A stretch of 64,000 bases of DNA from Leucosporidium creatinivorum (lineage: Eukaryota > Basidiomycota > Microbotryomycetes > Leucosporidiales > Leucosporidiaceae): assembly GCA_001600635.1 (NCBI GenBank), contig BCKL01000004.1, positions 248,001-312,000 of the forward strand. Direction: 5' to 3'. Positions 23,105 through 34,218 of the stretch are shown here, piece by piece. The notes beneath the pieces were generated by a model. The model was not told the DNA's origin, made no database searches, and saw nothing but the letters and a program-made list of their open reading frames with translations. A program made the position numbers and the translations under genes. Each line of letters begins with the position of its first letter. The stretch's first letter is position 1.

Positions 23105-24579
23105 CTAAGCCACCTCTACGACGACTCCCTTGTTCCTCAACTCGTCGATCAGAGGCTGTAGAAGAAGAGTAGGCGCGCAAAGTCAGTGGTCGTTCCTCAG
23201 AAGGCCCCAGTCGACCTCGGCGACGGGCTCACCTTGGCGACCAATCCGGCGGTAACCCTCGCGTTGATGAGCTGAATACGAGGCAGCGAGCTCGAATCTT
23301 GCTCCAAGATGACCTTCAAACGCTTCACGAGCCCACCCTCGGACGAATCAATTGACAGTACCTCGACCGAGACGGGCAATGCGCTCGTCGGGTCCTTCCT
23401 CAACAGCGCCCTCAACGTCGCGATACTCGACTGAGGCTGCAGGCGAATCGTCTTGAGCTTGATGCATCCCTCGAGGCAGGTCAGGAGGTGAGCCGTGGCG
23501 TTGGTGATTGAGAGTTGGAGGAGATTCGGCGCCACGAGGGGGAGGTTTTTGAGGAGCAGGTCGGGGTGCGCTTCGCGGGCGAGGAAGTGGAGCTCGAGGT
23601 AGCGGAGAGAGTCCTTAGAGGCGAGGAAGAGGGTGGAGAGGAAGGTGAGGGGGATGCGGTTCTCGAGGAAGAGGGTGAGGGACTCGAGGGCGAACGAAGG
23701 GGTGGTGGTTCCGGGGATGGGTCGGACGGCGAGTTCGAGCTCCTTGAGTCCTGTAGCTCAGCTCAAGTCAGACTCCGTTGCTCACGAGCGAGTACCGAGA
23801 AGAACGCCGAAGGCCCTCGACATGCTCGGCGAAGCCAGCTCACCTCTGAGGGAAGGCAGGCCGAAGACTGCACACGAGCAGACGCCGTCGAGAAGATGAC
23901 GATGAAGATCGCCTCTGAGCGACAGCTCCCTCACACTCTCCAGCAGCTCGCACACCTTCCAGATCATCTCGCCGCTCAAGGCCACCAGCTCGGCGCGCTT
24001 CGACTTGGTCTTGGCGAGCCTCTTCGTAGCGTCGCTGGCGAGAAAGAGCTGGGCTCGACGATCTCCGATGATGAGGATGTACAAGTAGATGACCTGCAGG
24101 AATGGGAGAGGAGCTGGCTCAGCGTTGCCTCCTTCGTTCACTCCACGGTCGGCGTGTCGGCGTCGAGCTCCTGCTCCACCGTTTTGCCATTACTCACCTC
24201 CTGCGCCGGGTCCCTCCACGACCTACAGATCCTAGAAGCGGCGGTAAGCGTCCTGTAGTCCGGGATAGCCTCCTCCGAGTGATGGACCTTGTCGACGAGC
24301 TCGAGGATGGTGATGATGATCTTGCGCGGGAGACGAGCAGCCGTGCGCCTGCGGTAGTTGGCAGACCAGTCACGAGGGAGGAACGAGGCGAGGAGGTACA
24401 GCGGGATGAGAGCGACGAAGAGGGCTCGGTGGAAGAGGACGGCGAGACGACTCGGCGTGGAGCGAGTGGCGCTGGGACGGCTCGGCGTCGCTGTAGGAGA
24501 GTTTGGTGCTGTTTGTAGCGGGGGTGGAGGTAAGCACACATCTTTACAGCTACTCTCCCGCTCCAGAGAGCTCACTCAT
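23105..24579 (-). CDS. F-box-like protein with an N-terminal hydrophobic segment
   Basis: Probably an F-box/LRR-type adaptor (inference). The first coding exon appears to be only ATGA (24579-24576), followed by a 67-nt intron with GTGAGC and AAACAG ends. The joined start reads MTPNSPTATPSRPSATRSTP. Residues about 27-46 (LFHRALFVALIPLYLLASFL) look like a membrane helix. An F-box-like stretch follows: LPRKIIITILELVDK, then YRTLTAASRICRSWRD. Later exons carry leucine-rich runs (LKELELAVRP, ALESLTLFLENR, LRYLELHFLA, LQLSITNATAHLLT). The last exon, after an intron ending CTACAG, encodes PLIDELRNKGVVVEVA before TAG 23107-23105. A membrane-tethered F-box protein would be unusual, and the F-box match is weak. 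Confidence 0.65.
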
Positions 24580-26683
24580 CGTGCTGTCGGCTGGTGCGAG
24601 ACGAAAGCGAGGTACGGTGCTGGCCGCCTCTTGGGTGCAGCCTGAGGTGCTACAGGCGTGCGGTCGAGGGCAGAAGGAGGAGAGTGGTACTCCTAGGTGC
24701 TCCGATGTACCTTGGTAGCCGCTACTGAGCAGAGAGGCGAGGCGAGCGGATGTTTGAAGAGAGAAGAAGATCTCCCGACTCGCTCGGGATTCAACGACTC
24801 GCTCTCGGCAGAGTCCGTGCTTCCTTTGCTCATCAGCTCTCGGCTCTGGAAGCTGCAGGTAAACGCTCGACAGCGCTCAGTTCAGGACTTGGAACACCAG
24901 CGAGGCCCCTACAGCTGCACCTCTGTACTCCAGCAAAGCTCGGCGGACCTCCTCCTCCCCCCTGATGAGCTTCCAACTCCCCCGAAAGCTGCCCCTCATC
25001 CTCTGAAAATGGCTCAACTAATCTGAGAACCTCACGAGGAAGCCTCAGCGAAGCCTTCGAATGGCATTTGATCTTCCCCATGCGACCCTGCCAGCAAGTT
25101 CGAGCGGAGAGCGGCCGAGAGTGGAGTCCCCGCCAGCTTGTACAGAACCAGGCTCTGGCAGTCAGGCAGATGGTCATGCGGGAGAGTGCGCAGAGAGGAA
25201 GCTGGTAATCTTGCCCTTCAACAGTCAGGAAACACTGGACGAGCGGCTGTAGGCCTCGGTGATGGGAGCCATTCGCTCTCAGTGCTCAGAGAGAGTGTTT
25301 GGAGCTCACTTGACATCGGAAAGGGTAAACAAGACGATGCTGAAACATGAGAGGTCCGAAGGGCGAGCACAACAGCTCTTGTTAGAGACCCTCAGCCGCC
25401 GAAGCGATCGCCGAAGCTTGAGAGGCGCTCCACAGCTTCGAGAGAGCGAACTTTTGAGCCCAACGATACACATTCACACTTCAGATCTGACTTGGGTGGG
25501 TAGGATTTCGGCAACTCCTTGCCCTGCTAAAGAGGCCTTCTTGTGACCCTTGGCTGTGGGCTGCTCGGCGAAGGCGAGGGTTTCGCTGCTGTTTCCCAAC
25601 GTCGTCTTCCGAGGTTTGGCTGGATGGTCAGACTAGTGCACTGGACCCAACCGATGAGTACAGCTGCATGCCGATTTCTGCTACAGGTAAACGGAGGTGG
25701 CCCAAGCGCCTTCGCCTCTCTTGCTCTTGCTCCATCCTCTCGCCAAGCTTCAGCCAGCACCGAACTACAGCGGTACACATCTGCAACCCGCTCTATTCGG
25801 GGCCGCCCCATATCAGCGCCGGGCTTTGGAGAAGAGAGCTACACGCGTCGTGGCCAGAATCAGCAGCAGCGGAGCTTCTCGCACTCCATCTACCACGCAG
25901 GGCGGGTATGCAGAGCTTTACACACGCTCTCAACTCCCGGCAGAGCATATCTACCCGCCTGCAACCCGCTTCTCGGAACCTCAGCTCTCAGCTCAACAAG
26001 CGCTCCTCCTCCCCTTTCCGCCTCGCTTGGTTCTCAGGCTTCAGGGAGCTCTTCGGAAGCACCAGCTATCGGCTTGACTGCCTTGATGAAGCAGGATTAA
26101 GCGCGCCTTCATCACTCTGCAAGATGGAGTCTTCGCGTTAGTCTGAACGCTTCCCGCAGGCGCCGACAGCCCTTCCCTGCAGGCCGTGGACAGCACGCTG
26201 CTCGGTTCGAGGGTCCAGCAGCCTTCAGGACGATCCTCTGTACCACGCCTGGCTTCGATAACCGTCAACGTCCCGCCGCCGGCTCTCCTCCTTTTTTCGC
26301 CGAGCAGGTTCGGCGAAGGCGCCTGCCTCTCACAACAGCACATTACAACTCGATAACACTACAGAAACACCTGCCTTCATTTCCACCGCGACTCGACGCG
26401 CCTCACGGTCTCCCAAAATTGACGATCGGCGCGAGAAGGTCGACTCCACTTCATCCAACTGCCCTTCGCACATGTAAGACGGGGCCCTCGCCAGAAGTCG
26501 CTAGAATACTGGGTGCAGATGAGCTTCGCCAACAGCGTTTTACCTTTAGCTCTTCCTCCTCCACCTCGTCCAGCATCCTTGCTCGCTCCCCGTCTCGCTT
26601 CCTCGGCACCCATCTGTTCGAGCTAACGCCGGTCGCTCTTGCTCCTACACCACCGTCACCTCGCCTCGCTTCTCCTCGACGAT
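24580..26683. other. 2.1-kb intergenic stretch without a supported gene
   Basis: This lies upstream of both the F-box-like gene and the DUF6534 gene. Three overlapping plus-strand frames are open at about 25543-26141. The most gene-like starts at ATG 25653 and ends with TAA at 26100 (about 145 aa, Ser/Ala-rich, no motif). It lacks splice support and a family, so I do not call it a gene. Confidence 0.35.
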
Positions 26684-28492
26684 ATGGGTGTCTTCGGTGA
26701 GCTCCGCATGCTTCCAAGACGCCGGCGTCTCGCTGACCTTCTTCGCCTGACCTTCTCAGACGGCAGTCTCGGCGCTTTCCAGGTCGGCACTCTCCTCTCC
26801 GTGTTCCTCCTGGGGATCACGGCGACCCAAGCATGGTGTACGGTGTACCTTCACCCCGCCTCGCTCGCTGCTGAGCAGCAACTGCCCACAAGCAAGGGGT
26901 CCCTGCACCGGAGCTAACCTTTCTCGACCTCGTTCTCTCAGACTACTTCCAATCATTTCCTAACGACAAGCGGATGTACTGGTGGCTAGTGATGGGACTC
27001 TTATGCCTCGACTGGGCTCACTCGGCCATCTCCTGGTGCGTACACACGCGGCGAGGTCGGTGATCTCGGCGCTGATCGCTCGTCTCGCAGCTTCACCATC
27101 TACGACTGGCAAGTCACCCACTACGGCGATCTGGAGCATCTCCTTGTTTCTCCTTGGTCGTTCGGAGTCGATCCCGTCATGTAGGTTTTCAATTCGGCGC
27201 GGTGCTCTCTCGAACTCGGTGCTCACCTCGGCTTCTCATCTAGGGTTGGTGTTGCAGCCCTCGTCACGCAGTCGTTCTACAGCTACAGGATCTACGTCAT
27301 GAGCAAGCGCAATCCGGTCGTGCCGATCTTCGTCATGGTGCTGAGCGTCGTCAGCTTCGGTGCGTGCTCCCAGAGCTCGATCTGTCGTCGCCGAGCAAAG
27401 CTGAACCTCTCCTCGTCTCTCTGCAGGGTTTGCTCTCGGATCGACCATCCAGATCTTCCGTCTCAAGCTGTTCTCGGCTTTCACTACCTTCACGTGCGTA
27501 CCCTCTCCACCTCTCATCGTCTACGCTGCCATCACCCCCGCTCGCCGAGTCACTTTCCGCCCGCTGACCTCTAGCGACATCATAGGTACGGCGTCGTCAC
27601 TTGGTTGGTGTGCGCCGCGGCGGCGGACATCCTCATCACGGCCTCGCTCGTCTACTACCTCGCCCAATCCAAGGCCGAGATGACTGCCACGAACGGGTGA
27701 GCTCCCTCGGCTTGCTCTTCGAGACTTCTGCTGACATGATAGCTTCCCTGTAGTGTGCTCAACCGGATCATCCAACTCACTATCGAGACTAATGGCCTGA
27801 CCGCCGCTGTTGCCGTGATTGACGCCGTCCTCTTTGCCACGCTTCCTACTAGCTACCACGTCATCCCCAACCTGTGCTTGATCAAGTTATACTTCAACTC
27901 TCTCCTCGTATCTTGTGAGCTTGCCAGTTCGCTACAGGCGTTTGCGGAAGGCCGATGGCGTGAGCGGAGCCGAGCTGACATCGCCGAATTCGCAGTGAAC
28001 GCCCGAGTCGACCTCGAGAAGCAGATCATGAGCTCTCGCACTGGATTCTCGCATCAACAACAGCTCTCCAACGGCTCTCCGAGTCTCACCACCGCCCTCG
28101 GCTTCGGCCGCGCCGACATCGATCCTCACTACGTCCAGCGCCGGCCCCTCGACGTTCACATCCAGACGACGTGAGTAGAGCTACACATCGACTCTCGACA
28201 GGATGCTGACCTTCTCTCTTACAGTCAAACCACCCTCGTCTCGGGCGGCGACGACTACAGCAGCAAGTCCGACGACTACTACGACATGGAGAAGGGAGGC
28301 AGGAGCCGCCGAACTCCCTACGCCTCGCCTCAAATCTCCCAAGCTTCCTCCTCACCTCAAATCTCCCAAGCTTCCTCCTCACCTCGCATGCCTGGATCGG
28401 CTCGTGCACCCGAGGTGCTCATCCTCGCTCCCATGACGCCGAGGGAGCGTGAGAGGGAAGAGATGAGGAGCGAGGAGGGCTCGGCTTTCTAG
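26684..28492 (+). CDS. DUF6534-type multi-pass membrane protein
   Basis: DUF6534 proteins are abundant in basidiomycetes, have about seven membrane helices and no known function. The 13-nt first coding exon (MGVF) joins to DGSLGAFQVGTLLSVFLLGI and TATQAW, then YYFQSFPNDKRMYWWLV. Hydrophobic segments follow: MGLLCLDWAHSAI, VGVAALVTQSFYSYRIYVMS, VPIFVMVLSVVSFGFALGS, VTWLVCAAAADILITASLVY and LNRIIQLTIETNGLTAAVAV. The family landmark W..CA.AAD..I...L.Y is present, and so is the terminal block NSLLVSLNARVDLE. The cytosolic tail is Ser/Arg-rich and contains a duplicated nonapeptide QISQASSSP. Introns are short with CTGAC-like branches. The family call rests on these landmarks. Confidence 0.78.
28328..28381 (+). 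repeat. 27-bp perfect tandem duplication in coding sequence
   Basis: Two identical 27-bp units lie in the tail of the DUF6534 gene. Each encodes the nonapeptide QISQASSSP in frame, so length changes keep the frame. Confidence 0.95.
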
Positions 28493-28675
28493 AGGGGGAG
28501 CAGAGGAGGCTGCGATCTCCTGGGGAGACGCAGATGTACAGATCACACACTCATCTTTATAGTTCAGACCACTGCAACGTCAATTCATCTTCCAGCCTGC
28601 CCGAGGCGAGAGCGAACAAGCCAGCGCCGGGAAGCTCGAGCGTCGTTGAGCGGGAAAGGCTCGATCTTGATAGCA

Positions 28676-29769
28676 TCAGAGCCTCGCTCGCTCCCACCTG
28701 CCTACGACAGGTCTCAGCCCAAACGTCGACCAGAACTCCCTCGAGTCCAACGCCCTCCCAATCTCCTCCGGCGTTCTCGGCAGCGCTCTCACTCCATGCT
28801 CCTCCATCAGTTCCAGCACCCATTCTCCCGCGTTGGCTGCGACCGACGAGGGATCGGTGTGAGCCCACGCCGAGGCGAGATCCCACCAGTCGTAGACGCG
28901 GAGGTCGGTGAGGAGGAAGCGTTGGCCGAGGAGGTGCTTGCCTTTGCCCATCTCGAGGGTGGATGGAGGGGGCGAGGGGGTAGTAAAGAAGGAGGAGAGG
29001 TGTACTGCAATGACGGCGCGAGCGACGTCGAGGCCGTGGATGAAGTGCACTGAGCCTTTGGCGCCGAGAGCGGCCTTGTTCGGGGCGATCCGAGCGAACC
29101 AATTGGCCGGGTCTCGTTCTCCTCCCTGTTGGCGAGTAGGCGGTCAGCTTGGTAGTCAAACTGACGAGCTACCGACCTACCCAGAGACCGCAGAGATTGA
29201 GCACAAAGCTGTCCTTGCGAAGCGCGAGCAGCTCGTCCTCAGCGATCGCCCGAGCGTTGTCGAGGGCGTAGGGAGAGTGTCGATCCGTCCACTTGAGCTT
29301 GGGCTTGACGAGCTCCTTCTCCTGCTGCTCGGCGGCCTCTGTAGCCTTTGCAGCGAGTGTAGGACCTCCCTGCATCGAATGACGAGCACAACAAGTCGAG
29401 GTCAGCAGCTGCTCCTCGCCGTCGAGAGCGCACAGAACTCACATCGAAGATACCGGTACTACCCAGCTGGATCCACCTGACTGCTCCATGCACCTCTTCA
29501 TAGCCCTCTACCATCCGCTTGCTGCCTCCCGCGCCTTTGATGGGGAACGTAACGAGCACCGTCTTGGCTCTCGGCAGCACTTCGTACTGCTGATGATCTT
29601 CCTGCTCTGCATCCCATGCCCATTTCAGCGTCCCATTGCGCCCATCCCGAGTCGTGGCGATGTAGGAGAGCGAGGGATGCTCGGCGACGAGATGCGAGGA
29701 GAGGAAGGAGAAGGTCCAGCCGGCACCGAGGATGAGAAGATCGCAGGAGGAGTCGGTAGAGAGTGACAT
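28676..29769 (-). CDS. NAD(P)-binding Rossmann-fold protein, YeeZ-like atypical SDR
   Basis: Likely a nucleotide-sugar-epimerase-like oxidoreductase of unknown substrate. ATG 29769 opens MSLSTDSSCDLLILGAGWTF. The GAGWTFSFL loop directly after the first strand replaces the usual GxGxxG dinucleotide motif and is typical of atypical SDRs. It continues with YIATTRDGRNGTLKW and AKTVLVTFPIKGAGG, then WIQLGSTGIFD, where extended SDRs carry the catalytic region. Further exons carry DNARAIAEDELLALR, VLNLCGLWGGERDP and VHFIHGLDVARAVIAVHL, then RFLLTDLRVYDWWDLA. It ends RPVVGRWERARL at TAA/TAG 28676-28678. Introns at about 29373-29440 and 29127-29180 carry CTGAC-type branches. The canonical YxxxK pair is not obvious, so catalysis is uncertain. 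Convergent with the DUF6534 gene (183 bp). Confidence 0.7.
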
Positions 29770-29991
29770 GGGTGCAGAGGAGAACAGCGAGCTCAACGAG
29801 TCGAGACAAAGCATGCGAGGTGCCAGACGTAGGAAGAGAAGGAGCAGCGAGCGCCTCTCCGCCGAACTTGATCGCGCCTTTTCGGTTCAACTTCACTCTT
29901 TGACTGCTCAAGTACATTTGCACGACGATATATACACACTGCGAGCTCTCCGCCTCAATTAGTGTCCGTTTCTGCACTCCTCGGCGCTCGC

Positions 29992-30879
29992 TCAGTAGAC
30001 GGTGCCGGTCAACTCGAGCTGGCCTCGAATCGCTCCCGCAGTGAAGGCGGCCGTGTGGACATCGGTGAAGAAGCCAGGAGGGTTAGCCTCGATCTGCGCA
30101 AGGCTGAAACCCTCTCCGGTGTCGGCTGTGGCAGTGAAGAAGCGAGCAAGAGTCAGCTTCGGCGTTACTTCTCGCCCGAGAGGGAACAGCCAACTCACTG
30201 CCAGTGGGAGCGAGACCGGTGGTGAAGGGACCTTGAAGACATCCGACAGAGACACGACGACCGAACTCATCGATGGGCGACGTGACAGTGGGGTTAGGGA
30301 AGGCGATGCGAGGAGGGCCATTGCGACCGAAGGCGGCCTCGTGGATGTGAGTGGCCGTCTTGGCGGGCGAGGAGTAGTTGCCCGAGATGAAGACGCTGTT
30401 GTGTGAAAGATGAACGTCAGCTCTCCGTTCCGAGAGCTTGACAGCGAATGCGAGACGAGACGAACGTGATGTTCTGCGGGCGCCGAGCAGAATGGGTCAG
30501 CAAGCAATCTCTGAACACGAGGAGCGGCTCCACTCACATAGCAGATGATCTCTTGGGGAGCGTTGATGCCGTAAGAGAAGTGACCGTAAGCTCCCTCCTC
30601 TCCAGGCGTGGGGGTGCTGTTGGCGTTGACCCTGCTCGGCGAGGAGAGAGGGTCAGCATGTAGCCAGAGCAGCTGCTGGAGGTCGAAGCGGACTCACACC
30701 TGATCAGGGGTAGCCCACGCCGTGTAGGTACTGGTGAAGTCAAAAGGACCATTCTTGAGGACAGCGTCGTGCTGAGGCTTCTCGTCGTGGTGCTTCTCCT
30801 CCGACCACTTGCCGTCGTTCCAAGGGAGAGCCGAAGCGAGGAGAGGGAGGAGAGTGATGGCGAGGACGAAGGACTTCAT
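29992..30879 (-). CDS. Secreted CHRD-domain protein
   Basis: CHRD domains occur in chordin and in many bacterial and fungal secreted proteins; the fungal role is unknown. ATG 30879 opens MKSFVLAITLLPLLASALP, a clear signal peptide with cleavage near residue 17-19. The mature part starts with a His/Lys/Asp-rich segment (WSEEKHHDEKPQHD). The CHRD blocks follow across short exons: EEGAYGHFSYGINAPQEIIC, ISGNYSSPAKTATHIHEAAF, GRNGPPRIAFPNP, and at the end FFTDVHTAAFTAGAIRGQLE. The THIHEA..G..GP and VHT..F..GAIRGQ motifs are the domain signatures. One CHRD domain is present. The protein is most likely exported to the cell wall or medium. The intron near 30200 is placed from a CTGAC branch and a donor after the PF..GL.P block. 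Confidence 0.82.
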
Positions 30880-31573
30880 GTTGATGTCTGTGTGCGAAGT
30901 GAGGTGTAGGAAGAAGAAAGAGAAAGAGTCGGAAAGCGGAAGGCAAGGGCGAGCGCGAGTGGGGCTCAAAGCTCAAGGCGCCGCCGAGCTTGTCCTCCGT
31001 CATTCTGCACCCCCTTCGACCCAGCTCGTACGATCTGTTGCTCGTTCATCGCCAAGCAAGCTGCTCTCCTTCCCTCCTCAGCCGAGTCCAGGCTGCTGCA
31101 GATCTCAAAGGGGCAAGCTGAGTGATCGCAAGCCAAGCACCGAAGCTGCTGGGCGCTGGCGAGGAGTAATCAAGGCGAGACGGAGGAGCGAGAAGAGGGT
31201 GCAGTGAGAGTCGGATCCTGTTAAAGCGAAGGCGTGAGCTTCATAGGCAGCTGCATGGCCTTCCAACTCACCTTCAGCTCCTCCTCCTGCGCCTACAGAG
31301 TGCCGACTGCCGAGCTTGGCGGGCTGGGACCATCGCTACCAAGTCTTGCTGAGCGAGAGTTCGAGCTGTGCATGACGCCACGAGCATAATTGTAGCTTGA
31401 AGGAGCACCGCCTGCGCACCCCACTTCATTAAGACCAAGATCGCGAGAGCCGAGCCGACCGGAGCAAGCTCGGCGAGCGCTTGAGCTTGAGGGCGAGTGC
31501 GTGATCCTGCAGCACAGATCCTCGATTGAGGCCACATGGAAAGATGGTACTGCCTTACTTAATGTCCAATGCG
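30880..31573. other. Intergenic stretch, no gene seen
   Basis: This is the promoter region of the CHRD gene plus downstream sequence of the ARG82-like gene. No coding or RNA feature could be supported. Confidence 0.4.
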
Positions 31574-32795
31574 TTACTGAGACCCCTCCTCCGCCTCCAA
31601 CCTCGCCCTCAGCCCCTCCAACAGCTCCCTCGTCGTCCTCACGCCGAGAATCAAGCCCTCGTCCCTCCCTTCTCCCGGCGCTGCTCTCGCATGCGCAAAG
31701 TCGACCCATTTGACATCGAACGGCAGCAGCGTATGCGGCTTAGCGTTGCCCTCCCCATCGGTCGTCAACACGCTCTCGGCATCTGAACCGTCGTCCTCCT
31801 CCTCCTCAGCGTCGCGACGGGATGGCGGATTGGTAGACTCGGCTTGGACTCGGTCTACGGCAGCAGCGAGAGCATCGGCGTCGCCTTCCACGACGATGAG
31901 GAGGGAGCTGCCTCGGACTCGGAGCTCGAGGGAGGAGAGCATCTTCTCCTTTTGCTTCAAGCGGAGGATGATGGCGGAGAGGATGGGGATGAGAAGATCT
32001 TTGGGAAGAGGCTCGGGGCTGGCAGTGGTGGCTGGATCAGCGGAAGTAGAAGTGGAGGAAGCCGAGTTGGCGAGTTCGAAGGGAAGGGTTTCGGAGAGGG
32101 GAGGGTAGAAGAAGCGGGAGATGCCGTGGGGGAGGTCGTCGACGGCGATGGTCTTGCCGAATGCTTTGGGAGTGGTGATGAAGGATTGTGTAGCCGAGTC
32201 CCAGACCTGTGAGGCCGAGCAAGGTCAGCTGCGCCGAACTTGACCGAATCGACCTCCCAACACAGGGGTGGGACGCTCACCTGGAATCCAGTCAACCGCA
32301 CACCTGTATCCTGGCTCGTCGTAGCAGCAGCAGCCTTGAGCATCCTCTCCTGCTTCTCCGGCGAAGCATCCTCGTCAAAGAGCTGCGTGCCGAGCTTGAT
32401 GTCGAGCACATTAGGGCGCTTGAAGCGGTAGGTGAGGTTCTCGAGAACCAGCATCTGCTCCGATGTAGCAAACATGTCAGCTCGAGACGAACGCGAGCTG
32501 TGCGCGCGGCCTGAGCCCCACTCACCTGAGAAGCAGCAGCCTGCTTCGCTTCAACGCCCTGTACCGTCTGACCATCCTCGCCCATCTTGCCCTGCAGCGT
32601 GAGAGTACCATAGAAGGCTGGCGTCCACCCTCCGATGAGGTCTTCGACGCCGAGAGACGGACCGAGTGCGGTGTACCAGTGATGCTCTGCAGCCGAAGCG
32701 GGCTTGTTCACGATGGACGAGTCGTGCGCCGAGAGTATCAAAGTAGAAGCATGGCCTCCGACTTGAGCGAATCGCTGTTGAGGTGCAGCCGACAT
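31574..32795 (-). CDS. ARG82: Inositol polyphosphate multikinase (Arg82/IPMK)
   Basis: Phosphorylates inositol trisphosphate to IP4 and IP5 and acts in nuclear signalling; in yeast it also supports ArgR-Mcm1 control of arginine genes. ATG 32795 opens MSAAPQQRFAQVGGHASTL. Family marks in order: VNKPASAAEHHWYTAL (ATP-side Lys and Glu), TPAFYGTLTL, MLVLENLTYRFKRPNVLDIK running into LGTQLFD, and SPEKQERMLKAAAATTSQDT followed by GVRLTGFQ. The P..LDIKLGT core supplies the catalytic Asp and Lys. Downstream, SSLLIVVEGD is the SSLL motif, and VKWVDFAHARAAPGEGRDEG holds the metal-binding Asp of the DFAH segment. Acidic low-complexity sequence lies between these (RRDAEEEEDDGSDAES), similar in place to the yeast poly-Asp region. 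Introns at about 32460-32525 and 32208-32280. Divergent from the Tim17-like gene. Confidence 0.93.
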
Positions 32796-32989
32796 GGTCG
32801 ATTCGAAACGAAGGTAGAGGACGAAGGGAGAGAAGCGGGCTTGTCCTCCTCCGCTCATCTCGTGCTCGACTTTGCCTCCTTTCGTCGTCGTTTAACAAGC
32901 TACAGAAATCGACTGGACCTTCGCCTACCGCCCTACAGCTCTTACACCTCAGCTCGTTCGCTCAGCCGCGTCTTTTCGCTCCTCAAAGA
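32796..32989. promoter_or_regulatory. Divergent promoter, ARG82 and Tim17-like gene
   Basis: 194 bp lie between the start codons. No clear known box is seen. It must serve both genes. Confidence 0.4.
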
Positions 32990-33953
32990 ATGGCTTCGCC
33001 AGCAGCAGCTCCTCCGGCTCCTTCGCCGCCTCCGCCAGCAACCCTATTGGACTACACACTTCGCACTGCTCCTGTCAATGTTGTGCTGGGTACCTTCTCC
33101 TGCAGTAAGCTCGTCGCTCTCCTGCGCTCCTCTCGCAAGCTCACGTTCTTTCGCTCGCCCTGCAGCCGCTCTCGGCGCAATCACCGGTTCGGCGCTGGGA
33201 ATCATTCGCAACTATCCAGCGATTCCTGCTGCCTTCAAGACGGGCGTCAACACGGGTGTCTTCTCCTTCACCTTCTTCAGTTCGCTTCTCGCTCCCTCTC
33301 CTCAGCTCGGCTTTCGCTGACCTCAACTTGCAACCACAGGTACAAGGGAATACCTCCTCCATCCTCTTCTCGCCACTCTCCACCTTCAACCCTCCCCACT
33401 CGAGCCCCACGACCCTCACCCTCATTCGCACAATCTCCTTTCCTCCGCCCTCGCCGGATCCCTCTCGGGCGCCCTCTTCTCCTCCTTCATGCGCGGCGGA
33501 CCACCAGCAACCTCCATCCGCGCAGGAGTGACCCTCGGCCTAGGCTGTACCGTCGCTCAGGGCGTCGTGAACGAGTTGGAAGTAGGGAGGATCAAGCTGC
33601 TCGCTTGGGGCGAGGAGAGGGATCGGCGGTTAGCAGAGATGGATGAGGTGGAGCGACGACTAGCACTACCAGCAGACGAGCAGAAGGAAGCACCACCATC
33701 CTACACTCGCGACATCTCCTCTCCTCGGCCCTCAGTACCTTCGCGCGAGACCTTCTCCGAGCGGTCGGATCGACTTATTGGCGAGGCGTGGGGCTGGGGG
33801 TGGAACAAGGTGGCGAGGTTGGCACCGTTGAAGAAGATGGAGGAGGGAGAGTATGTGGGCAAGTTGGAGACTAGGTTGGGGGAGGTCGAGGCGGAGAGGG
33901 AGCGAGTGAAGAGGGAGCTCGGCGAGTTGGAGAGCAGAAGGGGGAGTGCGTAG
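32990..33953 (+). CDS. Tim17/22/23-like membrane protein
   Basis: Probably a mitochondrial inner-membrane or related protein with the Tim17-type four-helix fold (inference). Three exons join in phase: MASPAAAPPAPSPPPPATLL, then YTLRTAPVNVVLGTFSC; TALGAITGSALGIIRNYPAI with PAAFKTGVNTGVFSF; then STREYLLHPLLATLHLQP. The small-residue-rich helices GAITGSALGII, LAGSLSGALFSSFMRGGPP and IRAGVTLGLGCTVAQGVVNE are the Tim17-like pattern of GxxxG-type pairs. The C-terminal third is hydrophilic, with Ser/Pro sequence and a coiled coil (GKLETRLGEVEAERERVK). It is longer than translocase subunits, so it is probably a separate member and not TIM22 or TIM23. Stop TAG is at 33951-33953. Confidence 0.65.
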
Positions 33954-34218
33954 CCGCGGTTGACACTTGGAAGGGACGTCGTGCTGAACCATTACGTCGG
34001 CCCTCCGCTCGTGGGCTCGCGAACTGGAAACGCGTCTAGCGAGTGATCGCTTTCAACGTCGAGCGAGCCGACGGGCGGCGCCGCCGAGCGCCGTAATTGA
34101 CCGTGCGCCTCACTAGCAGCGCGACGAGCTCCTGTAATCCTAGAGAGCGCAACATACTCATGGACATGTGCTCTCGCAATTGCAGCTCTACACGCCGGGC
34201 TACTACTTGAGGTTCCAG

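Noticed and set aside
25543-26141. Three overlapping plus-strand frames that could be a mitochondrial protein
   Set aside because: Ser/Ala/Arg-rich in all three frames, no splice support and no family; kept only as a low-level finding.
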